NCBI RefSeq assembly: GCF_001375535.1
Contig: NZ_LN831197.1
Span: 3,753,064 to 3,817,063, forward strand
Direction of reading: 5' to 3'
DNA: 64,000 bases
Origin: Bacillus niameyensis
Lineage (GTDB): Bacteria; Bacillota; Bacilli; Bacillales; Bacillaceae_C
The notes below the pieces were generated by a model. It had not been told where the DNA came from and made no database searches. It saw nothing but the letters and a program-made list of their open reading frames with translations. Both the position numbers and the translations under genes were made by a program. Of this stretch, positions 9,352 through 17,755 are shown piece by piece. The number at the start of each line of letters is the position of its first letter. The first letter of the stretch is position 1.

Positions 9352-10962
9352 ATGAAAAAATCATGGTTCGTCGCTTTGTTTATTGTAATGACAATTTTTA
9401 TCCTTTCGGCTTGTAGTGGAAACACAGATGAAGCCGGTGGTAAAGAAGAGAAAAATGGAAACGAAGATAATAATATTTTAAATGAAGAAGGAATGCCAAT
9501 TGTAAAGGAACCAATCGAAATGACAATGTTTGCTTCGAAACGATTTGCTTCTCAAGATTGGAACGACATTATGATTTGGAACGAATATGAAAAAATGACT
9601 AATATTAAAGTTAAATTTGACACTGTTGATCGCGATAATCTTGCTGAAAAGCGAAATATATTACTCGCAAGTGGTGATTACCCAGATGCGTTTTTCGGGA
9701 ACGGCCTATCAGTTAATGACTTGATGAATTATGGCGGTCAAGGTGAGTTTGTGGCACTCAATGATTTGATTGATAAATATGCACCAAACTTCAGTAAATT
9801 ACTGGAGGAATATCCTGAAGTTAAAAAGGCAATTACGATGCCTGATGGGAATATCTATTCCTTCCCAGTTATATATGATCCTGAGTTCAAATCAATGTTG
9901 ATGGGACCGCTTATGTGGTATAAAAAAGAGTGGTTGGATGAACTTGGAAGGGACTTTCCAGAAACGACAGAAGAGTTTTATCAACTATTAAAAGAAATTA
10001 AGGCAAAGTATCCAGATGCTATTCCAATTGGAGGAGGACCTGGAATTGATTCCTACCTCATCCCGTTCTTTAAAGGTGCATGGGGGCTGGGAAATAGGGG
10101 TGGATCCCATCCGAACGTGGATATTGACCCGGAAACAAATGAACTTCGTTTCATACCGACTGATTCAAATTATAAAGAGATGTTGCAATATCTAAATAAA
10201 ATTTATAGTGAAGATCTTATCGATAAGGACTTCTTTACAGCTAATGCTGATCAGATTATTGCCAAAGGGTCTTCCGGTGTGTATGGAGTTCTTCCTGACT
10301 ATAACCCTGAAGCTGTTTATAGTAACCTCCAAGGCTATATTGGGGGAAATGCACTTATAGGTCCACACGGAGATCAAATATATGCTCATATAGGTTCTCC
10401 AATTGGATCTCCTGGGCAATTCGTTATTTCAAAGAAAAATAAATATCCTGAAGCAACTATTCGTTGGGTAGACCATCTTTATAGCGAAGAAGGAAGCAAG
10501 ATGTTCTTTATGGGCTTTAAAGATGAGACCTATGTGGAGACTGCTGACGGTAAATTTGAATACACAGATGAAATAAAAAATAATCCAAATGGGTTAACTC
10601 AAGACCAAGCAGTCGGCCAATATCTAGTATGGCCTGGTTCGGGATATCCCGGAATTTTAAAGCAAGAGTTTTTTCAAGGTTCTGAAGGAATGCCAAGTTC
10701 ACTTGAAGCAGCAAAGAGAGTAGAACCTTATATACCTGAAGAAATATGGGCGCCATTTAACTATACGATAGAGGAACTCGAGGAAATGAATGCACTTAGA
10801 GATGACATTGAAACCTATATTAAAGAAATGAATGCCAAGTTCATTACAGGTGCTGCATCTTTTGATGATTGGGATAATTATGTAAAAACATTTGATAAAA
10901 TGGGTCTTGATCGTTATATGAAAATCTATCAAGATGCTTATGATAGATATACACAACAATAA
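9352..10962 (+). CDS. ABC sugar-binding lipoprotein, LipO/YtcQ type
   Basis: This 536-aa lipoprotein has lipobox LSAC (C21) and an acidic linker before the binding domain. It belongs to the large extracellular solute-binding proteins of the LipO/YtcQ group and is distinct from the DUF3502 trio elsewhere in the window. The position after two permeases completes a classic importer cassette. Ligand class (oligosaccharide) follows from family and context; the exact sugar is not visible. Weak GC-rich pairing lies between its stop and the next gene, but I cannot call a terminator there. Confidence 0.88.
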   Translation: MKKSWFVALFIVMTIFILSACSGNTDEAGGKEEKNGNEDNNILNEEGMPIVKEPIEMTMFASKRFASQDWNDIMIWNEYEKMTNIKVKFDTVDRDNLAEKRNILLASGDYPDAFFGNGLSVNDLMNYGGQGEFVALNDLIDKYAPNFSKLLEEYPEVKKAITMPDGNIYSFPVIYDPEFKSMLMGPLMWYKKEWLDELGRDFPETTEEFYQLLKEIKAKYPDAIPIGGGPGIDSYLIPFFKGAWGLGNRGGSHPNVDIDPETNELRFIPTDSNYKEMLQYLNKIYSEDLIDKDFFTANADQIIAKGSSGVYGVLPDYNPEAVYSNLQGYIGGNALIGPHGDQIYAHIGSPIGSPGQFVISKKNKYPEATIRWVDHLYSEEGSKMFFMGFKDETYVETADGKFEYTDEIKNNPNGLTQDQAVGQYLVWPGSGYPGILKQEFFQGSEGMPSSLEAAKRVEPYIPEEIWAPFNYTIEELEEMNALRDDIETYIKEMNAKFITGAASFDDWDNYVKTFDKMGLDRYMKIYQDAYDRYTQQ

Positions 10963-11036
10963 TATAATACAGTGAAAATGGGAGGGAGGATCGTTTTCTC
11001 CTTTCTTTTTTCATATATTTGAAAGAGGGTTTTCCA

Positions 11037-11939
11037 ATGAGTAATAACCATATAAGTTCTTCAAAAGGCGAAGCTGTTCTTGAATTTTTTGTCATTAGTG
11101 ATTTTCAGTTAACCATTGGTAATAAGAAGTCTCACGGAAAAATAAAAATAGGGTTACAAGATTTAAAAGAAATTAACCCTACTCCTGATGCATTAGTAGT
11201 AAATGGTGACATGACCGATGACGGTAGTAAAGAGAGTTATGAAAAGGTTAAATATGTAATGGAAGAAACCTTTTATCCTGAAAACACTTTATTCACAATA
11301 GGAAATCATGAATTCTTTAAGAATGATGGAAATGAACCAGCCATTAAACGTTTTTTAGACTTCTCTGGACGTACACGTCTGTTTGATGAACAAATCATTA
11401 ATGATCATCCTTTTATTCTATTAGGTTCTGAAAGTTGGGGGCCGATTGGAGCACCTACAAAGGATTCTGCATATTTAAGTGAAGAGCAATTGCAATGGTT
11501 AGAGGAAACGTTGGAGAAATATCAATCATCAGGAAAACCAATTTTCATATTTCTGCATCAGCCTTTGCCTTACACACTATCAGGTACTGATTTAGAATAC
11601 TATCGTAATGGAGTTATTCAGGATAAGGAATTAAAAAGGATATTATCACAATACCCTAAGGCGATTTTATTTTCTGGCCACTCTCATTGGGATTTACATT
11701 TACAAGATATGTTTCTATATGAACGTTTTGCAATGGTTAATTCTGGAGCCATCTATAATACATATGGTCCTGATGAAAACGGGTATGAGAAAGTGATTAA
11801 TCCGGAGGGGTGCCAAGGATTATATGTACAAGTGTTTCATGATGAAGTGATCATTAAGGCTAGAGATATGGAAAAAAGGGAATGGATAAACAATCAATTG
11901 GTGATACCTTTGGCTGGGGTTAAGGGTCAATATACTTGA
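11037..11939 (+). CDS. Calcineurin-like phosphoesterase
   Basis: This 300-aa metallophosphoesterase has the dimetal motifs SDFQ (D-x-[H/Q]), NGDMTDDG, GNHEFF, a late LHQPLP and GHSHWDLH. In the first motif a Gln replaces the usual His of D-x-H. The reading frame is open from 11019, but GAAAGAGGG directly precedes the ATG at 11037, which I take as start. No signal peptide is present. It is last in the importer operon. Since these enzymes hydrolyse phosphomono- or diesters, a role in removing phosphate groups from imported glycans is possible but unproven. Confidence 0.8.
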   Translation: MSNNHISSSKGEAVLEFFVISDFQLTIGNKKSHGKIKIGLQDLKEINPTPDALVVNGDMTDDGSKESYEKVKYVMEETFYPENTLFTIGNHEFFKNDGNEPAIKRFLDFSGRTRLFDEQIINDHPFILLGSESWGPIGAPTKDSAYLSEEQLQWLEETLEKYQSSGKPIFIFLHQPLPYTLSGTDLEYYRNGVIQDKELKRILSQYPKAILFSGHSHWDLHLQDMFLYERFAMVNSGAIYNTYGPDENGYEKVINPEGCQGLYVQVFHDEVIIKARDMEKREWINNQLVIPLAGVKGQYT

Positions 11940-11973
11940 AGGCACTAGTAAGTTTGTTTGTATTTCACTATAT

Positions 11974-12015
11974 GACTGATGACTATCCAAATAAGGGATT
12001 CTCATTAGTCTTTTT
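11974..12015 (+). terminator. Terminator after phosphoesterase
   Basis: GACTGATGA (11974-11982) pairs with TCATTAGTC (12002-12010) through one G-U pair, followed by TTTTT. Confidence 0.7.
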
Positions 12016-12072
12016 ACATTTTATTGGTAATGCAGATTAAAATTTATCTTCACAATAATTTATGGCTATACA

Positions 12073-12101
12073 TTGTAAATCATATCTAAAAAGGGTATAT
12101 T
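12073..12101 (+). promoter_or_regulatory. Sigma-A promoter for MFS-DeoR-phosphoesterase operon
   Basis: TTGTAA (12073-12078), 17-bp spacer, TATATT (12096-12101). The interval 11940-12269 otherwise holds only the preceding terminator and a leader of about 165 nt. Confidence 0.55.
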
Positions 12102-12269
12102 TGTTTTGTGTGGTATTAATTGCAAAAGTGTTGTTTCTTGTTGCACTATACTTTTCCGTTTTGGGAAATGTTCTTAGCTTTAAATGATGATCATCATAGA
12201 TCTACTGGCAAGTTTAGAAAGATTACCCGAGATATGACCACGCAATCTACAGAGAGGAAATACAAACAT

Positions 12270-13499
12270 ATGCAAGGTAATAATACAAAGAAAGGCCCTG
12301 TTATAACGATTGCTTTAATAACAGCTATAAGTTTATTAGGCAATGAAATGCTCTTTATAGTCCTTCCAATATATTGGAAGTTCTTTGGATTAGGATCCTT
12401 GTGGCAAGTTGGGGTACTTCTTTCGGTTAATCGTTTTGTCAGAATTCCGATTAATTCCTTTGTGGGATGGTGTTATCATAAAATTAGTAAAAGAACAGGT
12501 GTATTAATAGCCGTTGTTCTTGCTGCAATATCAACTTACTCTTATGGAATGTTAAAGGGATTCTGGCTATTATTGTTAATGAGAATATTGTGGGGAGTTG
12601 CATGGTCATTCTTACGACTTGGTGGGTATTTGACGGTTATTTCATGTAGTGATGGCAGCTCTAGGGGCCAGCTAATCGGATTATACAATGGGCTTTGGGG
12701 ATTAGGGAGTCTCTTCGGCATGTTGATAGGTGGTTTTCTTAGTGATTTGATTGGGATAACCTTTATTACTTCAACATTTTCTCTTTTAGCTATTTTAACG
12801 ATTCCTTTAGTCATCAAGTATATCCCGAATTTTATTAGCGGGGATAGCTCTGAAAAAGGAGAAACAGAGTCTGTTTTAAAAAATAAAGACCATCAAAAAG
12901 TGTTGCTTAATGGTATGCTCGTCGCCTTTGTCGTTTATGGGATCTTTTTTACAACAATCAGTAAAGCAGTTGAACATCATCTCGATGGTCCTTTGTTATT
13001 ATTCGGTATGTCGATTGGAGCGGCTGCAATTGCAGGTGTAGTTCAATCAATTAAAATGAGTTTTGATCCATTTTTGGCACCTGCGATTGGGAAGTGGTCT
13101 GATCTAAAAATAGGGAGATTACCATTTTTAACAGTTGCACTCTTAGCTGCGACGATCCTTTTTACAATTCTTCCGTTTTCGAATTCTTCAATTCTATTTT
13201 TTTCAGTCATCTTCGCGCTACAAGTGACATCCACTTTTTTAATCACGACGAGTGATTCACTAGCGGCCGACTTGGCGAAGGGACCAACATCAGTGAAAAC
13301 GATGACCTACTACACACTCTTTTCAGATCTGGGGGCTGCTCTAGGTCCGCTAATTAGTTTTATAGTGTTGGATTTTATTGGTCTGTCTTGGCTCTACTGG
13401 ATTACAAGTTTACTATTATTTATCGCCTTCCTCTATTGGATAAAAGAACAGCGCAGGCTAAAAGTAGAAAGTCGCGCAGCAGAAGATCTCAGTTTTTGA
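12270..13499 (+). CDS. MFS transporter
   Basis: This is a 409-aa major facilitator protein with about 12 membrane spans in two halves separated by a charged loop near residues 190-205. The first helix is preceded by a short basic tail. The frame is open further upstream, but AGAGAGG precedes the ATG at 12270 and the upstream extension is hydrophilic and unlike the family, so I use 12270. Substrate cannot be read from sequence. It leads a three-gene unit with a DeoR regulator and a phosphoesterase, suggesting import or export of a sugar or glycan degradation product. Confidence 0.8.
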   Translation: MQGNNTKKGPVITIALITAISLLGNEMLFIVLPIYWKFFGLGSLWQVGVLLSVNRFVRIPINSFVGWCYHKISKRTGVLIAVVLAAISTYSYGMLKGFWLLLLMRILWGVAWSFLRLGGYLTVISCSDGSSRGQLIGLYNGLWGLGSLFGMLIGGFLSDLIGITFITSTFSLLAILTIPLVIKYIPNFISGDSSEKGETESVLKNKDHQKVLLNGMLVAFVVYGIFFTTISKAVEHHLDGPLLLFGMSIGAAAIAGVVQSIKMSFDPFLAPAIGKWSDLKIGRLPFLTVALLAATILFTILPFSNSSILFFSVIFALQVTSTFLITTSDSLAADLAKGPTSVKTMTYYTLFSDLGAALGPLISFIVLDFIGLSWLYWITSLLLFIAFLYWIKEQRRLKVESRAAEDLSF

Positions 13500-13521
13500 C
13501 TTTTTAAAGGGGTGATTTAAA

Positions 13522-14310
13522 GTGTCTTTATTATCTGAGGAAAGAAAACAATTCATAATCAGCGAAATTGATACGCATGGAAAGGTGCGAGTTTCCGACT
13601 TAGCTGAAAAATTAAACGTATCTAGTGAAACGATCCGCAGAGATTTAGAAGTACTCGAAAAAACGGAGCAATTAAAACGTGTTTATGGCGGTGCTGTGAA
13701 GCAATCGTATCAACATGGGGAGCCTCCTTTCCAGCAACGAGAGATTATCCATACTTCAGAAAAAATCGCTATTGGAAATCGAGCTGCCTCTCTTATCAAT
13801 GAGGGCGATACCATTTTTCTAGATTCAGGTACAACAACAATTGAAACGGCAAAGTCGATTGCAGGCTTCAAGCGTCTAACGATCATTACGAATTCTCTAC
13901 CTGTTGCTAATCTATTGAAAGATTCGCTTTTACAAGGGGTGTTTCGCGGCAAGGTCATCATTCTTGGAGGAGAAATTTCGCCTGATCAACAATCAGTGAG
14001 CGGTTATCTTTGCGAGGAAATGTTAAAAAACTTCTATGTTGATAAGGCATTTCTATCTGTTGGAGGTGTGTCCTTGCAAACAGGGATTAGTGATTACGAC
14101 TTAAACGAATCAAACATTTCCAAATTAGTTTCAAAAAATTCCAAAGAAGTCATTGTTTTAGCCGATCATAGTAAAATTGGCGTTCAATCTTTCAGTCATA
14201 TTACTACATTCGACCAAGTTGACGTGATTATTAGTGATAAAAACCCGCCAAACACTTGGGTTCCAGTTCTAGAGCAAAAAAGTGTGGAGTGGATTGTGGC
14301 GGAAGCTTAA
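13522..14310 (+). CDS. DeoR/GlpR-family transcriptional regulator
   Basis: This 262-aa protein has an N-terminal winged helix (residues 1-57, with VRVSDLAEKLNVSSETIRRD being the classic DeoR helix-turn-helix) and a C-terminal sugar-phosphate sensor domain of the ISOCOT fold with DSGTTTIE and the late ADHSKIG motif. Such repressors respond to phosphorylated sugars made by the pathway they control. GTG start follows AAAGGGGTGA. It sits between the MFS gene and a phosphoesterase, 22 bases after the former, and probably controls this operon and perhaps more of the locus. Confidence 0.9.
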   Translation: MSLLSEERKQFIISEIDTHGKVRVSDLAEKLNVSSETIRRDLEVLEKTEQLKRVYGGAVKQSYQHGEPPFQQREIIHTSEKIAIGNRAASLINEGDTIFLDSGTTTIETAKSIAGFKRLTIITNSLPVANLLKDSLLQGVFRGKVIILGGEISPDQQSVSGYLCEEMLKNFYVDKAFLSVGGVSLQTGISDYDLNESNISKLVSKNSKEVIVLADHSKIGVQSFSHITTFDQVDVIISDKNPPNTWVPVLEQKSVEWIVAEA

Positions 14311-14333
14311 TTTTAAAAAAAGGGGGAATTTAC

Positions 14334-15233
14334 ATGGATTTAAAATTTCGGGAAGATGGTTCATTTAAAATTGTTCAGCTGACAGATTTACATATTGGAG
14401 GGAATCCAAAACAGGAAGAGGATCTTAAAACTTTCCGCCGAATCGATGAGGTCATTGAAGCGGAAAGACCAGATTTAATCGCGATTACAGGTGATTTAAT
14501 TTGGAGTGAGGTTGATCACCCTGAAATATCGTATAAAAGAGTATTAGATCATATTGATAAATGGAACATCCCGTTTGCGATTGTATACGGGAATCATGAT
14601 TCAGAAGCTAATATTACTCGCCAAGAGTTATTTCAACTTCAAAAAGGCTATGTAAACTCACTTGCAGAAAGTGGCCCTGACGATATTCATGGAGTAGGAA
14701 ACTATACTTTACAAATTGAGTCAGCGCATAGCCAGGATACTGAAGCAGTCTTGTATTTCATGGATTCTGGTGATTATGCTCCTAAAAATATTGGGGGATA
14801 TGCATGGATTAAACATGATCAAGTGAATTGGTTTGCTTCTGAGGCACGAAAATATGCGGGGATCCCAGCATTAGCTTTTTTCCATATCCCGATACCCGAA
14901 TATAATGCTGTATGGTCGATTGGTAAAGTATCAGGTACAAAAAATGAGGGTATTTGTTCTCCAAAACTAAATAGTGGCTTGTTTACAGCACTGCTAGAAT
15001 CAGGAGATGTGCTCGGAACATTTGTCGGTCATGACCATGATAATGATTTTTGTGGAGAACTGCATGGAGTATCTTTATGTTATGGCCGATCATGCGGCTA
15101 TAATGTGTATGGCAGCTTAGAACGTGGCGGGCGAGTAATCCAGATATATGAAGGAAAACGAGAATTCGATACTTGGATTCAGCTAGGCAAAGGCAATGTT
15201 GTTTCTCAATACAAACATCAAGAGAAAAAATAA
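14334..15233 (+). CDS. Calcineurin-like phosphoesterase (YkuE/Icc-like group)
   Basis: This 299-aa metallophosphoesterase has a complete motif set: TDLHIGG, TGDLIW, YGNHD, FHIPIPE and GHDHDNDF. The reading frame is open from 14256 inside the DeoR gene, but AAAAGGGGGAA directly upstream of ATG 14334 fixes the start. It has no signal peptide, so acts in the cytoplasm. It is only distantly similar to the phosphoesterase at 11037, which argues that two different phosphate cleavages are needed in this locus. A strong terminator ends the operon. Confidence 0.85.
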   Translation: MDLKFREDGSFKIVQLTDLHIGGNPKQEEDLKTFRRIDEVIEAERPDLIAITGDLIWSEVDHPEISYKRVLDHIDKWNIPFAIVYGNHDSEANITRQELFQLQKGYVNSLAESGPDDIHGVGNYTLQIESAHSQDTEAVLYFMDSGDYAPKNIGGYAWIKHDQVNWFASEARKYAGIPALAFFHIPIPEYNAVWSIGKVSGTKNEGICSPKLNSGLFTALLESGDVLGTFVGHDHDNDFCGELHGVSLCYGRSCGYNVYGSLERGGRVIQIYEGKREFDTWIQLGKGNVVSQYKHQEKK

Positions 15234-15245
15234 ATATATATGAGA

Positions 15246-15277
15246 AGATCCGTCGTTTCATGGCGGATCTTTTTTTG
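15246..15277 (+). terminator. Terminator after DeoR operon
   Basis: AGATCCG (15246-15252) pairs with CGGATCT (15264-15270), followed by seven T. Confidence 0.9.
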
Positions 15278-15317
15278 CAATTTTCCTTTGAACGCATGAG
15301 CATGATCTTAATCCTGA

Positions 15318-15515
15318 AGTTATCTTTCGACTTTAAGAATTATTTTTTGAGTTCAGGAAAGAATATTTTGAGTCTGGAAATAATCTTCTGAGTCGGGAAA
15401 GCAATTTTTTAACTTTGGGCATTAATTTTTTAAGTCAGGTCATTAAAAAGGAATTCTCTGCATAGAGTAATAATTTTTCCGACTTTAAGCATGAATCTTT
15501 CGACTTATTGGAAAA
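15318..15515. repeat. 20-21 bp phased degenerate array R2
   Basis: Degenerate units with the core TCTTTCGACTTT or TTTTGAGTC place their central GA at 15329, 15349, 15370, 15390, about 15411 and 15432, then 15481 and 15502. The period is thus 20-21 bp with a gap of about two units. Together with the promoter block downstream this fills the gene-free stretch 15234-15720. Confidence 0.7.
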
Positions 15516-15574
15516 ATAATTTTACACCCAATTTGCAACTTTCCATCTAGAAACTTGTTGGATCCGAGATTATT

Positions 15575-15662
15575 TAATTTGTCCAGTGAATCTGAAATTA
15601 GTTAACTATTATTCCACTATAGTGTTTTTTATAATAATGATATAGAGATGAAAGTGGTTACA
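15575..15662 (+). promoter_or_regulatory. Promoter with direct repeats and cre-like site, ABC cassette 2
   Basis: TTGTCCAGT (15578) and TTAGTTAACT (15598) repeat at 20 bp; TATAAT is at 15630-15635; ATGAAAGTGGTTACA (15648-15662) matches the CcpA cre consensus with one mismatch. The layout and much of the sequence are shared with 5141-5221. Confidence 0.6.
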
Positions 15663-15720
15663 GCTTACGTCATTTTTTAATAAAAGTTTTTACATTGCAT
15701 TAAAAGGAGGCAAGAAGGAA

Positions 15721-16647
15721 TTGAAATTTCTTAGAGATATAGTTAAGAACCGAATTTGGCTTCTTATGGTATTGCCGGGTGCGATATGGCTACTACTATT
15801 TTCCTATTTGCCAATGGTCGGAACCGTTCTGGCATTTAAAAAGTTCCGTATAGATCCAAATGGATTTTTCGCCAGCTTGATTAACAGTGAATGGATTGGT
15901 TGGGATAACTTTAAATACTTGTTTAGCACTGACAGCGCCTATATTATCACAAGAAACACCGTATTGTATAACGGTCTTTTCATTGTTCTTGGGTTGGTAA
16001 CTGCGGTTGCTACGGCTATTTTACTTAGTGAATTAGCTAACAAGAAGTTATCAAAATTTTATCAAACTGGAATGTTGTTCCCGCATTTTCTTTCTTGGGT
16101 TATTGTAAGTTATTTCGTCTTTACATTCTTAAGTTCAGATCGTGGACTCTTAAATAATATGTTGGAATGGTTCAACATCAATCCAATTTCATGGTACAGC
16201 GAGTCTAAATTCTGGCCATTTATCATTGTGTTCATGAGCATGTGGAAAGGGATCGGTTACGGCAGTATCGTTTATTTGGCGGCGATTGTTGGGATTGACC
16301 GAACATACTATGAAGCTGCCATGATTGATGGAGCATCTAAGTGGCAACGAATTCGCCACGTAACACTGCCGATGATTAAGCCGCTTATGATCATTATGAC
16401 GATTATGAACGTTGGTAAAATTTTCAACTCGGACTTCGGACTTTTCTTCCAAGTACCGCGTGACTCTGGAGCCTTATATTCGGTTACCAACACGATTGAC
16501 ACGTTTGTGTATCGCGGACTTATGACATTAGGAGACATCGGTATGAGTACAGCAGCTGGTCTTTATCAGTCAGCCGTTGGTTTTGTCCTTGTTATTATAA
16601 CGAACTATATAGTTAGAAAAATTGATGAAGAAAGTGCCTTGTTTTAA
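15721..16647 (+). CDS. ABC sugar permease, LplB type, cassette 2
   Basis: This 308-aa permease has six membrane spans starting at residue 11 and the EAA loop EAAMIDGASKWQRIRHV. It is highly similar to the protein at 19405 and ends with the same IRKIDEESALF-type tail. TTG start is supported by AAAGGAGG ten bases upstream. It is first gene of a permease-permease-binding protein cassette. An imperfect hairpin (TTTCCTTTCTC with GGGAGAAAGGAAA, 16652-16686) lies between it and the second permease and may set relative expression. Confidence 0.9.
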   Translation: MKFLRDIVKNRIWLLMVLPGAIWLLLFSYLPMVGTVLAFKKFRIDPNGFFASLINSEWIGWDNFKYLFSTDSAYIITRNTVLYNGLFIVLGLVTAVATAILLSELANKKLSKFYQTGMLFPHFLSWVIVSYFVFTFLSSDRGLLNNMLEWFNINPISWYSESKFWPFIIVFMSMWKGIGYGSIVYLAAIVGIDRTYYEAAMIDGASKWQRIRHVTLPMIKPLMIIMTIMNVGKIFNSDFGLFFQVPRDSGALYSVTNTIDTFVYRGLMTLGDIGMSTAAGLYQSAVGFVLVIITNYIVRKIDEESALF

Positions 16648-16651
16648 TACT

Positions 16652-16700
16652 TTCCTTTCTCTCTACAAGACAAGGGAGAAAGGAAACGGACTACCTTTTT
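16652..16700 (+). other. Intercistronic hairpin between permeases
   Basis: TTTCCTTTCTC and GGGAGAAAGGAAA form a stem of about 11 bp; GGACTACC and seven T follow. It could act as partial terminator or mRNA stabiliser within the cassette. The corresponding gap in cassette 3 is short and lacks it. Confidence 0.5.
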
Positions 16701-16736
16701 TTATGAAAGGAGGAAGGTCGCTTAGCGACTGATTAT

Positions 16737-17729
16737 ATGAGCAAAAACAATTCAGATATATCTGTTAAAAATAATTCTCATTCTCCGGATAATAATAAAG
16801 GAGGTGAGAGAATCGTAAAAAAACGGAAAAAAGATCGAGATTTCCATAATTTCCATCCAGTTACAGATACGATTATGAGCATATTCTTAGGGATCTTCAC
16901 ATTCATGTGTCTCTTCCCATTTGCTTACGTTATCCTCATTTCATTTACAAGTGAGGAAAGTATTGTAAGAAACGGGTTCCAGATCATTCCTGAAGCATGG
17001 AGTTTAGATGCATATCGATATTTATGGCATATGAAGGATCAATTATTCCAATCCTATGGAATAACAATTCTCATTACGGTTGTAGGAACAGTTATTAGTG
17101 TTATGATGGTTACTTTCTATTCCTATGCTATTTCTAGACAACAATTTAAATATAGAAGGTTCTTTACAATGTTCGCCTTCTTTACGATGCTCTTTAGTGG
17201 CGGAATGGTTCCAACTTATATTGTTGCAACACAATTCTTGCATATTAAAGACACGATTTGGGCTTTAATCTTGCCACTTGCTATGAATGCTTTTTATATC
17301 ATTATTATGAGAACTTTCTTCATCCGTTCAGTTCCAGAATCGATCTTGGAATCTGCTAGAATTGATGGAGCAGGTGAGCTTCGAAGCTTTTTCCAAATTG
17401 TCTTTCCACTATCATTACCAGGGATTGCAACAATTGCTTTGTTCAGTACCTTAGGTTATTGGAATGACTGGTTCCAAGCTTTATTGTATATAGAAAATCC
17501 GAGTCTGATTCCATTGCAATCACTATTAATGAAAATAGAAGCAAATATGGAGTTTATGAGGCAAAACACTGAAATCAGTGCCATGCAATCAAGTTTGTTT
17601 GACACGATTCCGGCTGATGCAGCCAAAATGGCTATGGTCGTTATCGCCACATTACCAATAGCAGTCTCCTATCCGTTTTTCCAAAAATACTTTATTAGTG
17701 GATTAACTATTGGCGGCGTTAAAGAATAA
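16737..17729 (+). CDS. ABC sugar permease, YtcP type, cassette 2
   Basis: This 330-aa permease is nearly identical in architecture to the one at 20351, with EAA motif ESARIDGAGELRSFFQI and C-terminal FFQKYFISGLTIGGVKE. The start is puzzling. ATG 16737 lies 24 bases after its nearest AAAGGAGG, with a small GTCGC-TTA-GCGAC hairpin in between. Inside the ORF, AAAGGAGGTGAG (16797-16808) sits seven bases before an in-frame ATC (codon 26), and homology to cassette 3 begins only after that point. The true start could therefore be ATC 16812 or a mutated former ATG. Confidence 0.85.
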   Translation: MSKNNSDISVKNNSHSPDNNKGGERIVKKRKKDRDFHNFHPVTDTIMSIFLGIFTFMCLFPFAYVILISFTSEESIVRNGFQIIPEAWSLDAYRYLWHMKDQLFQSYGITILITVVGTVISVMMVTFYSYAISRQQFKYRRFFTMFAFFTMLFSGGMVPTYIVATQFLHIKDTIWALILPLAMNAFYIIIMRTFFIRSVPESILESARIDGAGELRSFFQIVFPLSLPGIATIALFSTLGYWNDWFQALLYIENPSLIPLQSLLMKIEANMEFMRQNTEISAMQSSLFDTIPADAAKMAMVVIATLPIAVSYPFFQKYFISGLTIGGVKE

Positions 17730-17755
17730 AATTATAGAGTAAAGGGAGTAAAAAG

